This document shows positions 1-11,876 of a stretch of DNA of 36,464 nucleotides, piece by piece (position 1 is the stretch's first letter; each line of letters starts with the position of its first letter). The translations under genes were made by a program, and so were the position numbers. Origin of the DNA: an uncultured Thiothrix sp. (GTDB lineage Bacteria > Pseudomonadota > Gammaproteobacteria > Poriferisulfidales > GCA-002705445); NCBI GenBank assembly GCA_902559815.1, contig CACEJE010000001.1:1-36464 (forward strand). Reading direction: 5' to 3'. The notes beneath the pieces are model-generated. The model did no database searches. It was not told the DNA's origin and saw nothing but the letters and a program-made list of their open reading frames with translations.

Positions 1-140
1 ATCCAAAAAACCCCGAGAACAACAAAAAACATAATGATTGTCTCACCAAAACTAGGGTCACTGGGGTGTGGCATGTAACGATTTGCAAACACCTGTGAAG
101 AAAATAAGAGCAAAAAGATTGTGAGTAGTTTGGTTTTCAT
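1..140 (-). CDS. Small secreted protein, 3' end cut off by the window edge
   Basis: Reading leftward from an ATG at 138-140, an open frame of 46 codons runs off the window. The first 19 residues form a clear Sec signal peptide: MKTK, a leucine/phenylalanine-rich core, and a cleavage site after VFA. The mature part begins NRYMPHPSDPSF and then becomes hydrophobic (IIMFFVVLGVF), so a membrane segment may follow. The signal peptide is about 86% identical at DNA level over 57 bases to that of the gene at 549-770, although the mature parts are unrelated. No Shine-Dalgarno sequence is visible upstream. The function is unknown. The frame and signal peptide are seen directly; that it is expressed is inferred. 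Confidence 0.6.
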   Translation of the reverse strand, partial: MKTKLLTIFLLLFSSQVFANRYMPHPSDPSFGETIIMFFVVLGVFW

Positions 141-249
141 ATTTAGAATATAACACAATTTAAAAAATTATGTTATTATGGTTTTAGGTATTTAATCAAT
201 CAACTTGTACACCTTGGCATATTGCCTAAAGTACTAAAGCGGAGGCAAG

Positions 250-462
250 ATGAAAAAAATTTCTAAGGTATTTCCATTTTCTAAATTCATTGAAAAAAAA
301 TATGTAAAGTCTAGAGAAAAAGAGACAGGTCATAAAAATATCTTTTTTGAAAAAATTGGTTCAAGTAATTCCTCAAGAGAAGAAAGATTGAAAGAATTAG
401 TAGAGGCGTTACAAAAACAAGGTTGGACACTCAAAGAAGAATCAAACAACGATAAGAAATAA
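250..462 (+). CDS. Small hypothetical protein (70 aa)
   Basis: I do not recognise this protein. It is highly charged, with a lysine-rich N-terminal third (about residues 1-31), a central serine-rich linker (GSSNSSREE), and a C-terminal amphipathic stretch (RLKELVEALQKQGWTLKEE) that looks helical. There is no signal peptide or membrane segment, so it is probably cytosolic. A strong Shine-Dalgarno sequence (GGAGG, 241-245) lies 4 bases before the ATG, which supports this start. A weak promoter-like pair, TTGTAC (205-210) and TAAAGT (227-232), sits upstream, and a hairpin terminator lies downstream at about 523-545. It is the only plus-strand gene in the left 18 kb and stands alone as a monocistron. 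Confidence 0.6.
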   Translation: MKKISKVFPFSKFIEKKYVKSREKETGHKNIFFEKIGSSNSSREERLKELVEALQKQGWTLKEESNNDKK

Positions 463-520
463 TTTAGTAATCTTTTATTAGAGATTGCACTATCACCTCC
501 TAAAACTATTCCGCTGTAGG

Positions 521-545
521 GTACTGTTGTTAAACAGTGTTTTTG
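521..545 (+). terminator. Rho-independent terminator after the small gene
   Basis: ACTGTT (523-528) and AACAGT (533-538) pair perfectly around the 4-base loop GTTA. Two further G-U pairs are possible at the base, and the run GTTTTTG follows on the plus strand. It lies about 60 bases after the stop of the 250-462 gene and just before the convergent gene ending at 549. The stem is A/T-rich and the T-run is short, so the terminator may be weak. Confidence 0.5.
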
Positions 546-548
546 TAA

Positions 549-770
549 TTATTCATCTTTTTTATTTTTACTAGTTTTCTTTTCTTCTTTTCCAATTATT
601 TTTTGTCTTTTTTTAAAATCTTGCTGATAATAATTAGTCCAACCATTTCCATTATTCTTATAACCACTTTGATAGTATTCTTTGTTACCAATATCTTTCT
701 TCTCTGCAAACGCTTGCGAGGTAAATAAGAGCAAACAGATTGCGAGTAGTTTAGTTTTCATACTTTTCAT
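549..770 (-). CDS. Small secreted lysine-rich protein (73 aa)
   Basis: The protein begins MKSMKTKLL, continues with a hydrophobic core and ends its signal peptide at SQAFA, giving a mature chain of about 51 residues. The mature chain is rich in Lys, Asn, Tyr and Gln (YYQSGYKNNGNGWTNYYQQDF) and ends in a strongly basic tail. It should be periplasmic or exported. The start at 770 is favoured because AGAGGG lies about 7 bases upstream; the second Met (residue 4) is the point that aligns with the near-identical signal peptide at 1-140. It lies 41 bp downstream of glmS on the same strand and could be cotranscribed with it. I recognise no family. Confidence 0.65.
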   Translation of the reverse strand: MKSMKTKLLAICLLLFTSQAFAEKKDIGNKEYYQSGYKNNGNGWTNYYQQDFKKRQKIIGKEEKKTSKNKKDE

Positions 771-811
771 TTTACCCTCTGGTTGGAAAATTACAAAATC
801 GCTACTTATAT

Positions 812-2635
812 TTATTCCACCGTGACTGACTTTGCTAAGTTCCTAGGCATATCTACATTAGTACCCTTAATAATGGCACAATGATAAGCGAGAAGCTGAA
901 GAGGTATTGTAAATAATATTGGGGCAACTGGATTCATTGGAGCATCAATTTCAAAAACTTGCGATATTTCATCACTTTTAAAACCTGCTTTTTTATCAGC
1001 AAAGATATAAAGTTTTCCGCCTCGAGCTTTAACTTCTTCTAAATTAGATTTAAGTTTTTCTAGAACGACATTGTTCGGAGCTACAGCTACTACCGGCATA
1101 TTTTCATCTACGATTGCAAGCGGGCCATGCTTTAATTCTCCAGCTGCATATGCTTCTGCGTGTATATAGGAAATTTCTTTTAACTTTAAGGCACCCTCTC
1201 TTGCAATTGGGAAATGAGAACCTCTTCCTAGGAATAAAGCATGCTCTTTGTCAGAAAATATTTTAGCAAGTTCTGCAATCTTTTGATCCAGTGCTAAAGT
1301 ACTTTTTATTTTATCCGGTAAAGTCTTAAGTTGCATACACAATGAATTTTCAAGATCGGGTGTAATTTCAAACCTTTTCCCAAGAACAATTACTAATAAC
1401 ATTAAAGCTGTCAGTTGAGTAGTAAAAGCTTTAGTAGAAGCCACCCCAATTTCAGGCCCTGCATGTGTAATTAAAGTTGAATCACATTCTCTAGCCAAAG
1501 AGCTTTCTGGCACATTACAAACTGCAATTGTTCCAACATAATAATCTTCCTTTTTTATCTCTCTCAATGCTGACAATGTATCTGCTGTTTCACCAGACTG
1601 TGAAATACAAATTAGCAAAGTATCTTTTTGAACAGCATGACGACGGTATCTAAATTCACTTGCTATTTCAGCATGACAAGGAATTCCTGCAAGTCTCTCT
1701 AACCAGTGCTTAGCGACAAGTGCAGCATGGTAGCTTGTTCCGCAAGCAATTATTTGTACTACTTTAAATTTTTCTAAATACTCTGCAGCATTTGGCCCTA
1801 ATATTTCTTTTGGGACAACATTATTTATTATTCTATTTTCAATCGTAGATTTTACTGCATTTGGTTGCTCAAAGATTTCCTTAAGCATAAAGTGATCATA
1901 ACCATCTTTTGAATGACTATTTAAAGACAAGCTACTTTTTTTTGTTTCTCTTCTTATATTTTTTTTATTTTTATCATATATCTTTACTTCTTCTGAACTC
2001 ACTGTTGCTAAATCACCATCCTCTAAATATACAAATCTATTCGTATGTTCTATTAATGCAAGCGCATCAGATGCAATAAAATTTTTCTCTTCTCCAAGCC
2101 CGATTAATAAAGGACTACCATTTCTAGCGACTATTATTTTATCTGGATTATTTTTATCTAAAACTGCTAGCGCGTAAGATCCCTGTACTTCAGCCATTGC
2201 AAGGTGAACAGCATCAAGAATTTCGTTATCTTTTGAAAAATGATTTATTAAATGAGCTAATATTTCTGAATCAGTATCTGATAAAAATTTATAATTTTTT
2301 AAAAATTTATTTTTTATATCTAAATAATTTTCAATTATTCCATTGTGTACAATTGCAATGGTGTCATTTGCAATATGCGGATGAGCATTTTCTTTTGAAG
2401 GTTTCCCGTGAGTTGCCCACCGTGTATGAGCAATACCAATATTGGAGTTAGCTGTAGCATCTAATAATTTACCAAGCTCTTCAACATTTCCTTTTTGACG
2501 ATAATTATTTAAAACATTATTTTTTAAAATAGCTATACCAGCTGAATCATAACCTCTATATTCTAGATGCTTCAATCCCGCCATCAATATATCAGTAACG
2601 TTTGTTTTAGATGCTGCTGCAACAATTCCACACAT
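812..2635 (-). CDS. glmS: Glucosamine-fructose-6-phosphate aminotransferase (isomerizing)
   Basis: Makes glucosamine-6-phosphate from fructose-6-phosphate and glutamine, the first committed step to UDP-GlcNAc for peptidoglycan and LPS. The protein starts MCGIVAA, so Cys2 becomes the N-terminal nucleophile of the class II glutaminase domain, followed by YRGYDSAG and HTRWATHG. Two SIS sugar-isomerase domains follow: about residues 285-430 with CGTSYHAAL and SQSGETADT, and about 455-597 with GRGSHFPIAREGALKLKE and GELKHGP. It ends KSVTVE, as the family does. Its 607 residues match the usual length of about 609. The start lies 5 bp after the glmU stop, so the two probably form one transcript. The atp-glmU-glmS order is conserved in gammaproteobacteria. 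Confidence 0.97.
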   Translation of the reverse strand: MCGIVAAASKTNVTDILMAGLKHLEYRGYDSAGIAILKNNVLNNYRQKGNVEELGKLLDATANSNIGIAHTRWATHGKPSKENAHPHIANDTIAIVHNGIIENYLDIKNKFLKNYKFLSDTDSEILAHLINHFSKDNEILDAVHLAMAEVQGSYALAVLDKNNPDKIIVARNGSPLLIGLGEEKNFIASDALALIEHTNRFVYLEDGDLATVSSEEVKIYDKNKKNIRRETKKSSLSLNSHSKDGYDHFMLKEIFEQPNAVKSTIENRIINNVVPKEILGPNAAEYLEKFKVVQIIACGTSYHAALVAKHWLERLAGIPCHAEIASEFRYRRHAVQKDTLLICISQSGETADTLSALREIKKEDYYVGTIAVCNVPESSLARECDSTLITHAGPEIGVASTKAFTTQLTALMLLVIVLGKRFEITPDLENSLCMQLKTLPDKIKSTLALDQKIAELAKIFSDKEHALFLGRGSHFPIAREGALKLKEISYIHAEAYAAGELKHGPLAIVDENMPVVAVAPNNVVLEKLKSNLEEVKARGGKLYIFADKKAGFKSDEISQVFEIDAPMNPVAPILFTIPLQLLAYHCAIIKGTNVDMPRNLAKSVTVE

Positions 2636-2640
2636 TTATT

Positions 2641-3996
2641 TTATTTTTTCCAATTTTTCTTTTCTTGTTGTCTTGATCTTGCAATTAATAAACTATCTTT
2701 TTCAGAATTATCTGTAATAGTTGATCCCGCCGCTATAGTTACTCCTTCTTCTACAACAATAGGTGCTATCAGCTGAGAGTCAGAGCCTACAAAAACATTA
2801 TCTTTTATAATAGTTTTATGTTTATTTACTCCATCATAATTACAAGTTATAACTCCAGCCCCTACATTGACATTCTCACCAATATCAGTATCGCCTAAAT
2901 AAGTTAAATGATTTGCTTTTGTATTTTTCTTTATTGAGGTTGCTTTAACTTCAACAAAATTGCCTATTCCCACATTTTCTTCAAGTTTGCAATTTGGCCT
3001 TATTCTTGCAAACGGTCCGATGCTACAATTACTACCTATTGTAGAATCTTCAATAATTGAAAATGTTTTTATTTCTGTTCCACTTGAAATTTTTGTGTTT
3101 TTTATATTTGTATTTGCTCTAATTTTAACGTTATCTTCGATTTTAACAGTCCCTTCAAAAACAACATTTTGCTCAATTTCTACATCCTCTCCTATTGAGA
3201 CATTGCCTTTAAAGTATACTGTTTGAGAATCTAACATAGTTACACCCTGACTTAGAAAATGGTTCCTTTTATTATTTTGAAAAATCTTTTCTGTTTTTTC
3301 TAATTGAATTTTATCATTTACACCTAGTAAAGAATTAGATTCTTTAGCTAACAAAGGTACTACCAATAAATTATTTTTATTTGCAATACTTACAATATCT
3401 GTTAAGTAATATTCTTTTTTCGAATTTTTGTTATCTACTTTGCTAATTAAATTTTTTAAAGTTGTTGAATCACTAAATATAATTCCTGTATTACATTCTT
3501 TAATATTTTTTTGTATATGATCAGCTTCTAATTCTTCAATAATTTTTGCAACGATTTCTTCTTCTGCTTGCTCCCTTACTATTCTGCCGTATCCAAATGG
3601 ATTTTCTAAATTTACCGTAAGAACTTTAACATCACTTTTTGGCATATATTTTATAAATTTTTCTAAAAGCTTATGATCTATCAATGGAGTATCAGCATAC
3701 AATACTAATACTTTTTCATTGATAGCTAAGTGAGGTAGTACAGTTTTTACAGCATCAGCTGTTCCATTTTGTTTTAATTGTATATACCAATTTACATCAT
3801 ATTGTTCGAAGGATTTTTTTATATCATCAGTTTTAGAATTTATTACAACATTAATTGTTTTAGGCTTTAATTTTTTTGATGCAATTAAAACATGTTCAAG
3901 CATAGTTGACCCACCAACTTTATGCATGACTTTTGGTAAAGAACTATGCATTCTTCTACCTTTGCCAGCTGCAAGAATTATTATATTTAAACTCAT
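2641..3996 (-). CDS. glmU: Bifunctional GlmU (GlcNAc-1-P uridyltransferase / GlcN-1-P acetyltransferase)
   Basis: Catalyses the last two steps to UDP-GlcNAc: acetylation of glucosamine-1-phosphate, then uridylyl transfer. The N-terminal nucleotidyltransferase domain (about 1-225) opens LAAGKGRRM and has SLPKVMHKVGG; the family more often reads LAAGKGTRM. The C-terminal half is a left-handed beta-helix of hexapeptide repeats (about 245-445) with the acetyltransferase motifs RIRPNCKL, NFVEVK, NHLTYLGD and ITCNYDG. At 451 residues it is full length. It lies 80 bp downstream of atpC; that gap contains TAGAAT, a plausible -10, but no clear -35, so a separate promoter is possible but unproven. No clear Shine-Dalgarno sequence precedes the ATG. 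Confidence 0.97.
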   Translation of the reverse strand: MSLNIIILAAGKGRRMHSSLPKVMHKVGGSTMLEHVLIASKKLKPKTINVVINSKTDDIKKSFEQYDVNWYIQLKQNGTADAVKTVLPHLAINEKVLVLYADTPLIDHKLLEKFIKYMPKSDVKVLTVNLENPFGYGRIVREQAEEEIVAKIIEELEADHIQKNIKECNTGIIFSDSTTLKNLISKVDNKNSKKEYYLTDIVSIANKNNLLVVPLLAKESNSLLGVNDKIQLEKTEKIFQNNKRNHFLSQGVTMLDSQTVYFKGNVSIGEDVEIEQNVVFEGTVKIEDNVKIRANTNIKNTKISSGTEIKTFSIIEDSTIGSNCSIGPFARIRPNCKLEENVGIGNFVEVKATSIKKNTKANHLTYLGDTDIGENVNVGAGVITCNYDGVNKHKTIIKDNVFVGSDSQLIAPIVVEEGVTIAAGSTITDNSEKDSLLIARSRQQEKKNWKK

Positions 3997-4077
3997 TTTA
4001 GTTTTGATTTTGTTTTAATGGCTTTATTCTACTATGAGTTTACAAAATATGCACAAAATCTGTGGGAATTAAGAAAA

Positions 4078-4497
4078 TTACTTACTTTTTTTCCTTAAGT
4101 TTTCGATCATTTTTAGTTGCGCTGTTGCCTGAGCCAGCTCAGCCAAGGCTTTGGCAGCGTCTATTTTATCATTTTTGTCAGCCAAAGCTTCTTCTGCTCT
4201 TTTCTTTGATTCTGCAGCTTTAGCTTCGTCTAAATCTTCTCCTCTAATAGCAGTATCAGCTAGAACAGTAACTATATCAGGCTGAACTTCAAGAACTCCT
4301 CCAGAAACAAAGATAAAATGCTCTTCTCCATCTTCAGTTATAACTTTTATTTCGCCAGGTTTTAATGGCGTTATCATTGGAGTGTGCTTTGGATGAATAC
4401 CAACTTCTCCCATCATTGCAGCTGCAACTATGTTTTTTACACTTCCAGAAAATATTTCTTCTTCAGCGCTAACTATATCTAAGTGCATTGTTGTCAT
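4078..4497 (-). CDS. atpC: ATP synthase F1 epsilon subunit
   Basis: Central-stalk subunit that joins gamma to the c-ring and restrains ATP hydrolysis. Its 139 residues match the E. coli length. The N-terminal beta-sandwich (about 1-85) shows LDIVSAEEEIFSG, MGEVGIHPKHTPMITPLKPG and FVSGGVLEVQPD, followed by TVLADTAIRGEDLDEAKA and two C-terminal helices rich in Ala, Lys and Glu. It is the last gene of the atp operon and starts 9 bp after the atpD stop. Confidence 0.97.
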   Translation of the reverse strand: MTTMHLDIVSAEEEIFSGSVKNIVAAAMMGEVGIHPKHTPMITPLKPGEIKVITEDGEEHFIFVSGGVLEVQPDIVTVLADTAIRGEDLDEAKAAESKKRAEEALADKNDKIDAAKALAELAQATAQLKMIENLRKKSK

Positions 4498-4506
4498 TAT
4501 TTTTTC

Positions 4507-5898
<1,392 letters not shown>

Positions 5899-5905
5899 TT
5901 AATCA

Positions 5906-6769
5906 CTAAACTGCAGCTGCTCCAGCTACGATTTCTGAAAGTTCCTGCGTTATAGATGCTTGTCTAGCTTTGTTATAAATTAATTGTAATTCATCAATTA
6001 GATTACTTGCATTGTCTGATGCGCTCTTCATTGCTACCATTCTTGCTGACATTTCACATGCGACATTCTCAACTATCCCTCTGTAAACTAATGACTCAAC
6101 ATATCTAACCAACAAATTATCAATGACGCTTTTTGAATCCGGCTCATAAATATAATCCCAGTGATGAGAACGTTCATCTTCCTGGCTAGGCTCAGTTGGA
6201 ATAAGATGCGTCACCCCTGGCTCTTGCGACATTGTGTTAATAAATTTATTTTCTGCTAAATGCAATTCATCAATATTACCCTCAATATAATTGTCTAACA
6301 TAATTTTTATAGAGCCAATTACATCGTTTATTTCTGGACTATCTCCAAGGTGAGAAACTTGAGCAACTAAATTTACATCTAATCTTTTAAAAAACCTTTC
6401 TGCTTTTGAGCCAATTGCACAAACATCAACTTCAATAGAGTTCTTTTTCCATTCATTAATTTTTTTTAAAGCCTGCTTGAATAAATTTGTATTTAAACCT
6501 CCGCATAAACCTCGATCGGTACTTATGATAATAAGACCAACTCTTTTGACAGAATCTCTTTGAACCAAAAAAGGGTGCTTATACTCAGGATGTGCATTAG
6601 CCAAGTGGCCAACTACATTCTTAATCATCTTAGCATATGGCCTTGCAGCAGACATTCGCCCTTGAGCTTTTTTCATCTTACTTGCCGCTACCATTTCCAT
6701 AGCTTTAGTTATTTTCTGAGTATTTTTAATACTCGAGATCTGTCCTTTTATTTCTTTTCCGCCTGACAT
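5906..6769 (-). CDS. atpG: ATP synthase F1 gamma subunit
   Basis: The rotating central shaft within the alpha3-beta3 head. The N-terminal coiled-coil helix is clear ([20 protein letters not shown], then [11 protein letters not shown]), the middle has [16 protein letters not shown], and the C-terminal helix has [20 protein letters not shown] and ends [22 protein letters not shown]. Its 287 residues equal the E. coli length. It lies 5 bp after atpA and 22 bp before atpD. Confidence 0.97.
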   Translation of the reverse strand: MSGGKEIKGQISSIKNTQKITKAMEMVAASKMKKAQGRMSAARPYAKMIKNVVGHLANAHPEYKHPFLVQRDSVKRVGLIIISTDRGLCGGLNTNLFKQALKKINEWKKNSIEVDVCAIGSKAERFFKRLDVNLVAQVSHLGDSPEINDVIGSIKIMLDNYIEGNIDELHLAENKFINTMSQEPGVTHLIPTEPSQEDERSHHWDYIYEPDSKSVIDNLLVRYVESLVYRGIVENVACEMSARMVAMKSASDNASNLIDELQLIYNKARQASITQELSEIVAGAAAV

Positions 6770-6774
6770 CTACT

Positions 6775-8316
6775 TTACCAAGTTTGTGTTGATACAAATT
6801 TTTCTAACATCTCTTTTAATGTTGACCCAATTTCATCGTTATAATCTCCAGATTCTTCTATTGAATTCATAAAATCAGCATATTCAGAAGTAGCAAAACC
6901 AATTAGCGCTTTTTCAAAGTCTTTTATTTTATTAACTTCAATATTATCTAAATATCCTTCATTTGCTGCATAAAGAACTAAACCCATAGATGAAATATTT
7001 AATGGAGAGTATTGTGTTTGTTTCATTAATTCCATTACTCTTTCGCCACGTTCAAGTTGTTTTCTTGTTTGCTCATCTAAGTCAGATGCAAACTGAGAGA
7101 AAGCTGCTAGCTCTCTGTATTGCGCAAGAGCAAGTCTTACACCGCCCCCAAGCTTCTTGACTAATTTAGTTTGTGCAGCACCACCAACTCTTGAAACAGA
7201 TAAACCCGCATCTACAGCAGGCCTTAATCCAGAATTAAATAAATTAGTCTCAAGAAATATCTGCCCATCTGTAATAGAAATAACGTTAGTTGGAACAAAC
7301 GCAGAAACGTCACCAGCTTGAGTTTCAATAATTGGCATAGCAGTTAATGATCCGGTTTTACCTTTTACTTTTCCATTAGTGATTTTTTCTATATGTTCAG
7401 CATTAACTCTTGATGCTCTTTCAAGTAATCTTGAATGTAAATAGAATACATCTCCAGGATAAGCTTCTCTTCCAGGAGGTCTTTTCAATAAGAGCGAAAC
7501 TTGTCTATATGCAACAGCTTGCTTACTTAAATCATCATAAATTATTAAAGCATCTTCTCCCTTATCTCTAAAATATTCTCCCATTGAACAACCTGCATAT
7601 GGAGCAATATATTGCATTGCGGCAGACTCAGATGCGGTAGAAGCAACAACAATAGTGTGTTCTAAAGCACCATGTTCTTCTAATTTTTTAACTACATTGG
7701 AAACTGACGAAGCCTTCTGTCCTATGGCAACATAAATACATTTAACTCCTGTTCCTTTTTGGTTGATTATAGTGTCAATTGCAATGGCAGTTTTACCAGT
7801 CTGTCTATCGCCAATAATTAACTCTCTCTGTCCTCTTCCAATTGGTACCATAGAATCGATTGATTTAAGCCCAGTCTGCACTGGCTGATCAACTGATTGT
7901 CTTTGAATAACACCTGGGGCAATTTTTTCTATTGGTGAAAATTCATTTGCTTGTATTTCACCTTTCCCATCTATCGGCGCACCTAAAGAATTTACAACTC
8001 TTCCTATTAGCTCCTCACCTACTGGGACCTCTAGAATTTTTCCTGTACATTTAGCAATATCCCCTTCAGATAAATGTTGATAGTCACCTAGTATAACTGC
8101 TCCAACAGAATCTCTTTCTAAATTAAGAGCTAAACCAAATGTATTATTTGGAAATTCAATCATTTCTCCAGCCATAACATTTGACAAACCGTGAATTCTA
8201 ACAATACCATCTGTCACTGCTACAATTGTTCCCTCTGTCTTTGCTTCTGCAGATAAATCAGAACCATCAATTCTTTTTTTAATTAAATCACTAATTTCTG
8301 TTGGACTAAGTTGCAT
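6775..8316 (-). CDS. atpA: ATP synthase F1 alpha subunit
   Basis: Non-catalytic nucleotide-binding subunit of the F1 head. It begins [16 protein letters not shown], a typical bacterial alpha start. The P-loop GDRQTGKT lies near residue 170, followed by YVAIGQKAS, the [20 protein letters not shown] stretch, [10 protein letters not shown] and the arginine-finger region [16 protein letters not shown]. At 513 residues it is exactly the common length. It lies between atpH (19 bp gap) and atpG (5 bp gap). Confidence 0.98.
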   Translation of the reverse strand: MQLSPTEISDLIKKRIDGSDLSAEAKTEGTIVAVTDGIVRIHGLSNVMAGEMIEFPNNTFGLALNLERDSVGAVILGDYQHLSEGDIAKCTGKILEVPVGEELIGRVVNSLGAPIDGKGEIQANEFSPIEKIAPGVIQRQSVDQPVQTGLKSIDSMVPIGRGQRELIIGDRQTGKTAIAIDTIINQKGTGVKCIYVAIGQKASSVSNVVKKLEEHGALEHTIVVASTASESAAMQYIAPYAGCSMGEYFRDKGEDALIIYDDLSKQAVAYRQVSLLLKRPPGREAYPGDVFYLHSRLLERASRVNAEHIEKITNGKVKGKTGSLTAMPIIETQAGDVSAFVPTNVISITDGQIFLETNLFNSGLRPAVDAGLSVSRVGGAAQTKLVKKLGGGVRLALAQYRELAAFSQFASDLDEQTRKQLERGERVMELMKQTQYSPLNISSMGLVLYAANEGYLDNIEVNKIKDFEKALIGFATSEYADFMNSIEESGDYNDEIGSTLKEMLEKFVSTQTW

Positions 8317-8335
8317 TATTTTTACCTCTATTGTT

Positions 8336-8869
8336 TCAAATTAATTGAGATTCTAGTTTTCTTAACTGTTCGCGAAGCGAACCATCTATCACTAGATCAT
8401 CAACTCTAACTACTGCTCCAGCCAAAAGTGCTGGGTCTACATTTTGTTCTAAACTAATTTCTTTTTTAAATCTTTTTTCCAAAGCTTGTTTGATATTTTT
8501 TAGCTGTTCTTCATCTAACTCAATTGCAGTATCAACCCTTGCTATTTTTAAATTTTTTTCGTCCTGGAAATAGCTATCATATAAATTTAAAATTTCTGAG
8601 ATTACATTTAATCTATTATTTTCTGCCAATAGTTTTATAAACCTTATAAAATTTTCATCTGTAGTATCATTTAGAATGTCTGACAAAAGATTTACCTTAT
8701 ATAAACTGCTATAAGAATCATTCTGTAAAATATTTTTTATACTTATTTCACTTGAAACTGCTTCTAAATTTTTTAGCATATCAAGATATGCATCGAGCAT
8801 ATTTTTTTCTTTGGCACTCTCAAAAAATGCTTTTGCATATGGCCTGGCTGTTGTAAGTAATTCAGACAT
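8336..8869 (-). CDS. atpH: ATP synthase F1 delta subunit
   Basis: Peripheral-stalk subunit that ties the b dimer to the top of F1. Its 177 residues match E. coli. The N-terminal helical domain has [18 protein letters not shown]. The C-terminal region has the family signature around [22 protein letters not shown] and ends KLESQLI. Delta subunits are poorly conserved, but position (between atpF and atpA) and length make the call firm. It starts 4 bp after the atpF stop. Confidence 0.95.
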   Translation of the reverse strand: MSELLTTARPYAKAFFESAKEKNMLDAYLDMLKNLEAVSSEISIKNILQNDSYSSLYKVNLLSDILNDTTDENFIRFIKLLAENNRLNVISEILNLYDSYFQDEKNLKIARVDTAIELDEEQLKNIKQALEKRFKKEISLEQNVDPALLAGAVVRVDDLVIDGSLREQLRKLESQLI

Positions 8870-8873
8870 AATT

Positions 8874-9344
8874 TTATATTTTAGTTACCAAATCTTGAAT
8901 TGCTTTATCGTGAGCTTTCTTATCAATTTCTTTTTTCAAAATCATTTCCGCTCCCTCAATTACAAGCTTTGAGACATCCTTTTTTAAAGATTCTTTTAGT
9001 TTCATTGATAGTTGTTCCACTTCTTGCTCTGCTAACCTTAATTTTTTTTGAGCTTCCTCAGAAGCTTTAGTATTTGCTTCATCTAAAATATCTCCCTGTC
9101 TTTTTTCTGCCATAGATATTATATTTTTAGCCTCAGATTTTGCATCAGCAAGCTTTATACCAACTTCTTCTTTTGCCTTTTCCAAAGCTTGTTGCCCAAG
9201 CTCAGCTGCGGAGAGACCATCAGCAATCTTCTTTCTTCTTTCTTCTAAAGCTGAAGTCAACGGTGGCCAAACAAATTTCATACAAAACCATACAAAAATA
9301 GCAAATGATATTGCTTGCCCAATTAAAGTTAAATTAATATTCAA
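8874..9344 (-). CDS. atpF: ATP synthase Fo b subunit
   Basis: Peripheral-stalk subunit with one N-terminal membrane helix and a long dimerising coiled coil. The protein begins [20 protein letters not shown], continues [24 protein letters not shown], and then runs as an Ala/Glu/Lys-rich helix to the C-terminus. It has 156 residues, as in E. coli. It lies between atpE and atpH in the usual place. There is a single b gene, not the b/b-prime pair of phototrophs and alphaproteobacteria. Confidence 0.96.
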   Translation of the reverse strand: MNINLTLIGQAISFAIFVWFCMKFVWPPLTSALEERRKKIADGLSAAELGQQALEKAKEEVGIKLADAKSEAKNIISMAEKRQGDILDEANTKASEEAQKKLRLAEQEVEQLSMKLKESLKKDVSKLVIEGAEMILKKEIDKKAHDKAIQDLVTKI

Positions 9345-9368
9345 TTTTTACTCCTGTTTATTAAATAT

Positions 9369-9611
<243 letters not shown>

Positions 9612-9637
9612 CTACTATTAATTGTCATTAAAAATAC

Positions 9638-10875
<1,238 letters not shown>

Positions 10876-10892
10876 AATCTCTTCGGGTATGC

Positions 10893-10921
10893 AGTATATT
10901 AAGAGTGTGGAAATTTATCAA
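10893..10921 (-). promoter_or_regulatory. Predicted sigma-70 promoter of the atp operon
   Basis: Read on the minus strand, TTGATA (10916-10921) and TATACT (10893-10898) are separated by exactly 17 bases. That is a near-consensus sigma-70 promoter about 18 bp before the atpI ATG. The transcript would have a leader of only about 10-12 bases, containing the weak Shine-Dalgarno sequence GAAGAG. Confidence 0.7.
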
Positions 10922-10949
10922 TATATTTAATAATGATATTGATAAATTT
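10911..10949. repeat. Perfect 14-bp inverted repeat over the atp promoter -35
   Basis: AAATTTATCAATAT (10911-10924) is the exact reverse complement of ATATTGATAAATTT (10936-10949), with an 11-base spacer. One arm covers the predicted -35 hexamer of the atp promoter, so an operator for a dimeric regulator is one reading. A weak terminator for the parB transcript is another, but no T-run follows on the minus strand and the stem contains only one G-C pair. Confidence 0.75.
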
Positions 10950-10999
10950 AATGTATATGTAATCATTTTTTACGATTTTTAAGCAAATTTTGCAAAAAA

Positions 11000-11869
11000 C
11001 TATTTTTTATATCCTAATTTTTTCAAAAGCCCTTCTAAAACTTCTAAATTACTATATTTAAATATAATTTTGCCATTTTTTTTTGATGAAGAATAATCTA
11101 TTTGGGCATAAACCCCATATTTTTCACTTAATTGCTTTTCAATACTCAATAATTGTGAATCCTTCGCTTTTTTTGAGGATTTTCTCAATACGGGTGTTTT
11201 TTTTGCATTTACAAGATTTTCTACATCCCTAACAGATAATTTTTGATTGACTATCTTGTCAGCAAAAAGTTTTTGTGAGTTTTTAGCTAAGGGTAACAAA
11301 GCCCTTGCGTGACCCATATCAATCTTTTGCTCGGACAATAGTTTAATTACATATGTATCCAACGATAATAGCCTTATCAAGTTTGAGATATGTGATCTTG
11401 ATTTACCAGTCTTCTTAGATAAACTTTCTTGAGTAAACTTAAATTTCTTGATCAGTTTTTCTAACCCTATAGCTTCTTCGATCGGATTTAAATTTTCTCT
11501 TTGAACGTTTTCTAGTAAAGCATATATAGCAGCAGATTCATCTCCCACAAGTTTCACAATTGCAGGAACTTTCTTATGCCCCAAAATCTTTGCAGCTCTT
11601 AACCTCCTTTCACCGGCAATAAGTTCATACTCATCTTGTTTTGTTTTTCTAAGCAATATTGGCTGTATAATTCCTTCCTCTCTTATAGACTCAACCAGAG
11701 ATTTAAGACTTTCTTCATTAAAATTTGTTCTTGGCTGATATGGGCTTACACCAATCTTTGAAACTTCTATTTCTTGAGAGGCTTCATTGGCTTTTACTTT
11801 TTTAGCTTTTGACGAGCTAAAAAGAACTTCAACCCCTTTATTTCCTAAACCACTTTTTCTTTTTGCCAT
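11000..11869 (-). CDS. parB: Chromosome-partitioning protein ParB (Spo0J)
   Basis: Binds parS sites near the origin, spreads along the DNA as a CTP-dependent clamp, and works with ParA to segregate origins. Its 289 residues are the usual length. The N-terminal half has VSKIGVSPYQPRTNF and the CTP-binding motif GERRLRAAKILGHKKVPAIV (residues 86-105). The central helix-turn-helix region has QESLSKKTGKSRSHISNLIRLL, and a C-terminal dimerisation domain follows. Two matching parS sites lie in recF at 22018 and 22636. The gene starts 7 bp after the parA stop and ends the minus-strand run that begins at rpmH. Confidence 0.96.
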   Translation of the reverse strand: MAKRKSGLGNKGVEVLFSSSKAKKVKANEASQEIEVSKIGVSPYQPRTNFNEESLKSLVESIREEGIIQPILLRKTKQDEYELIAGERRLRAAKILGHKKVPAIVKLVGDESAAIYALLENVQRENLNPIEEAIGLEKLIKKFKFTQESLSKKTGKSRSHISNLIRLLSLDTYVIKLLSEQKIDMGHARALLPLAKNSQKLFADKIVNQKLSVRDVENLVNAKKTPVLRKSSKKAKDSQLLSIEKQLSEKYGVYAQIDYSSSKKNGKIIFKYSNLEVLEGLLKKLGYKK

Positions 11870-11876
11870 TTTGTTG

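Noticed and set aside
4049-4064. CACAAAATCTGTG hairpin between atpC and glmU as a terminator
   Set aside because: The stem is only 4 bp with no T-run, and glmU-glmS follow in the same direction in the conserved order, so read-through is more likely.
10983-10993. GCAAATTTTGC palindrome after parB as a terminator
   Set aside because: Only one unpaired central base remains, which cannot form an RNA loop without breaking pairs, and no T-run follows on the minus strand.
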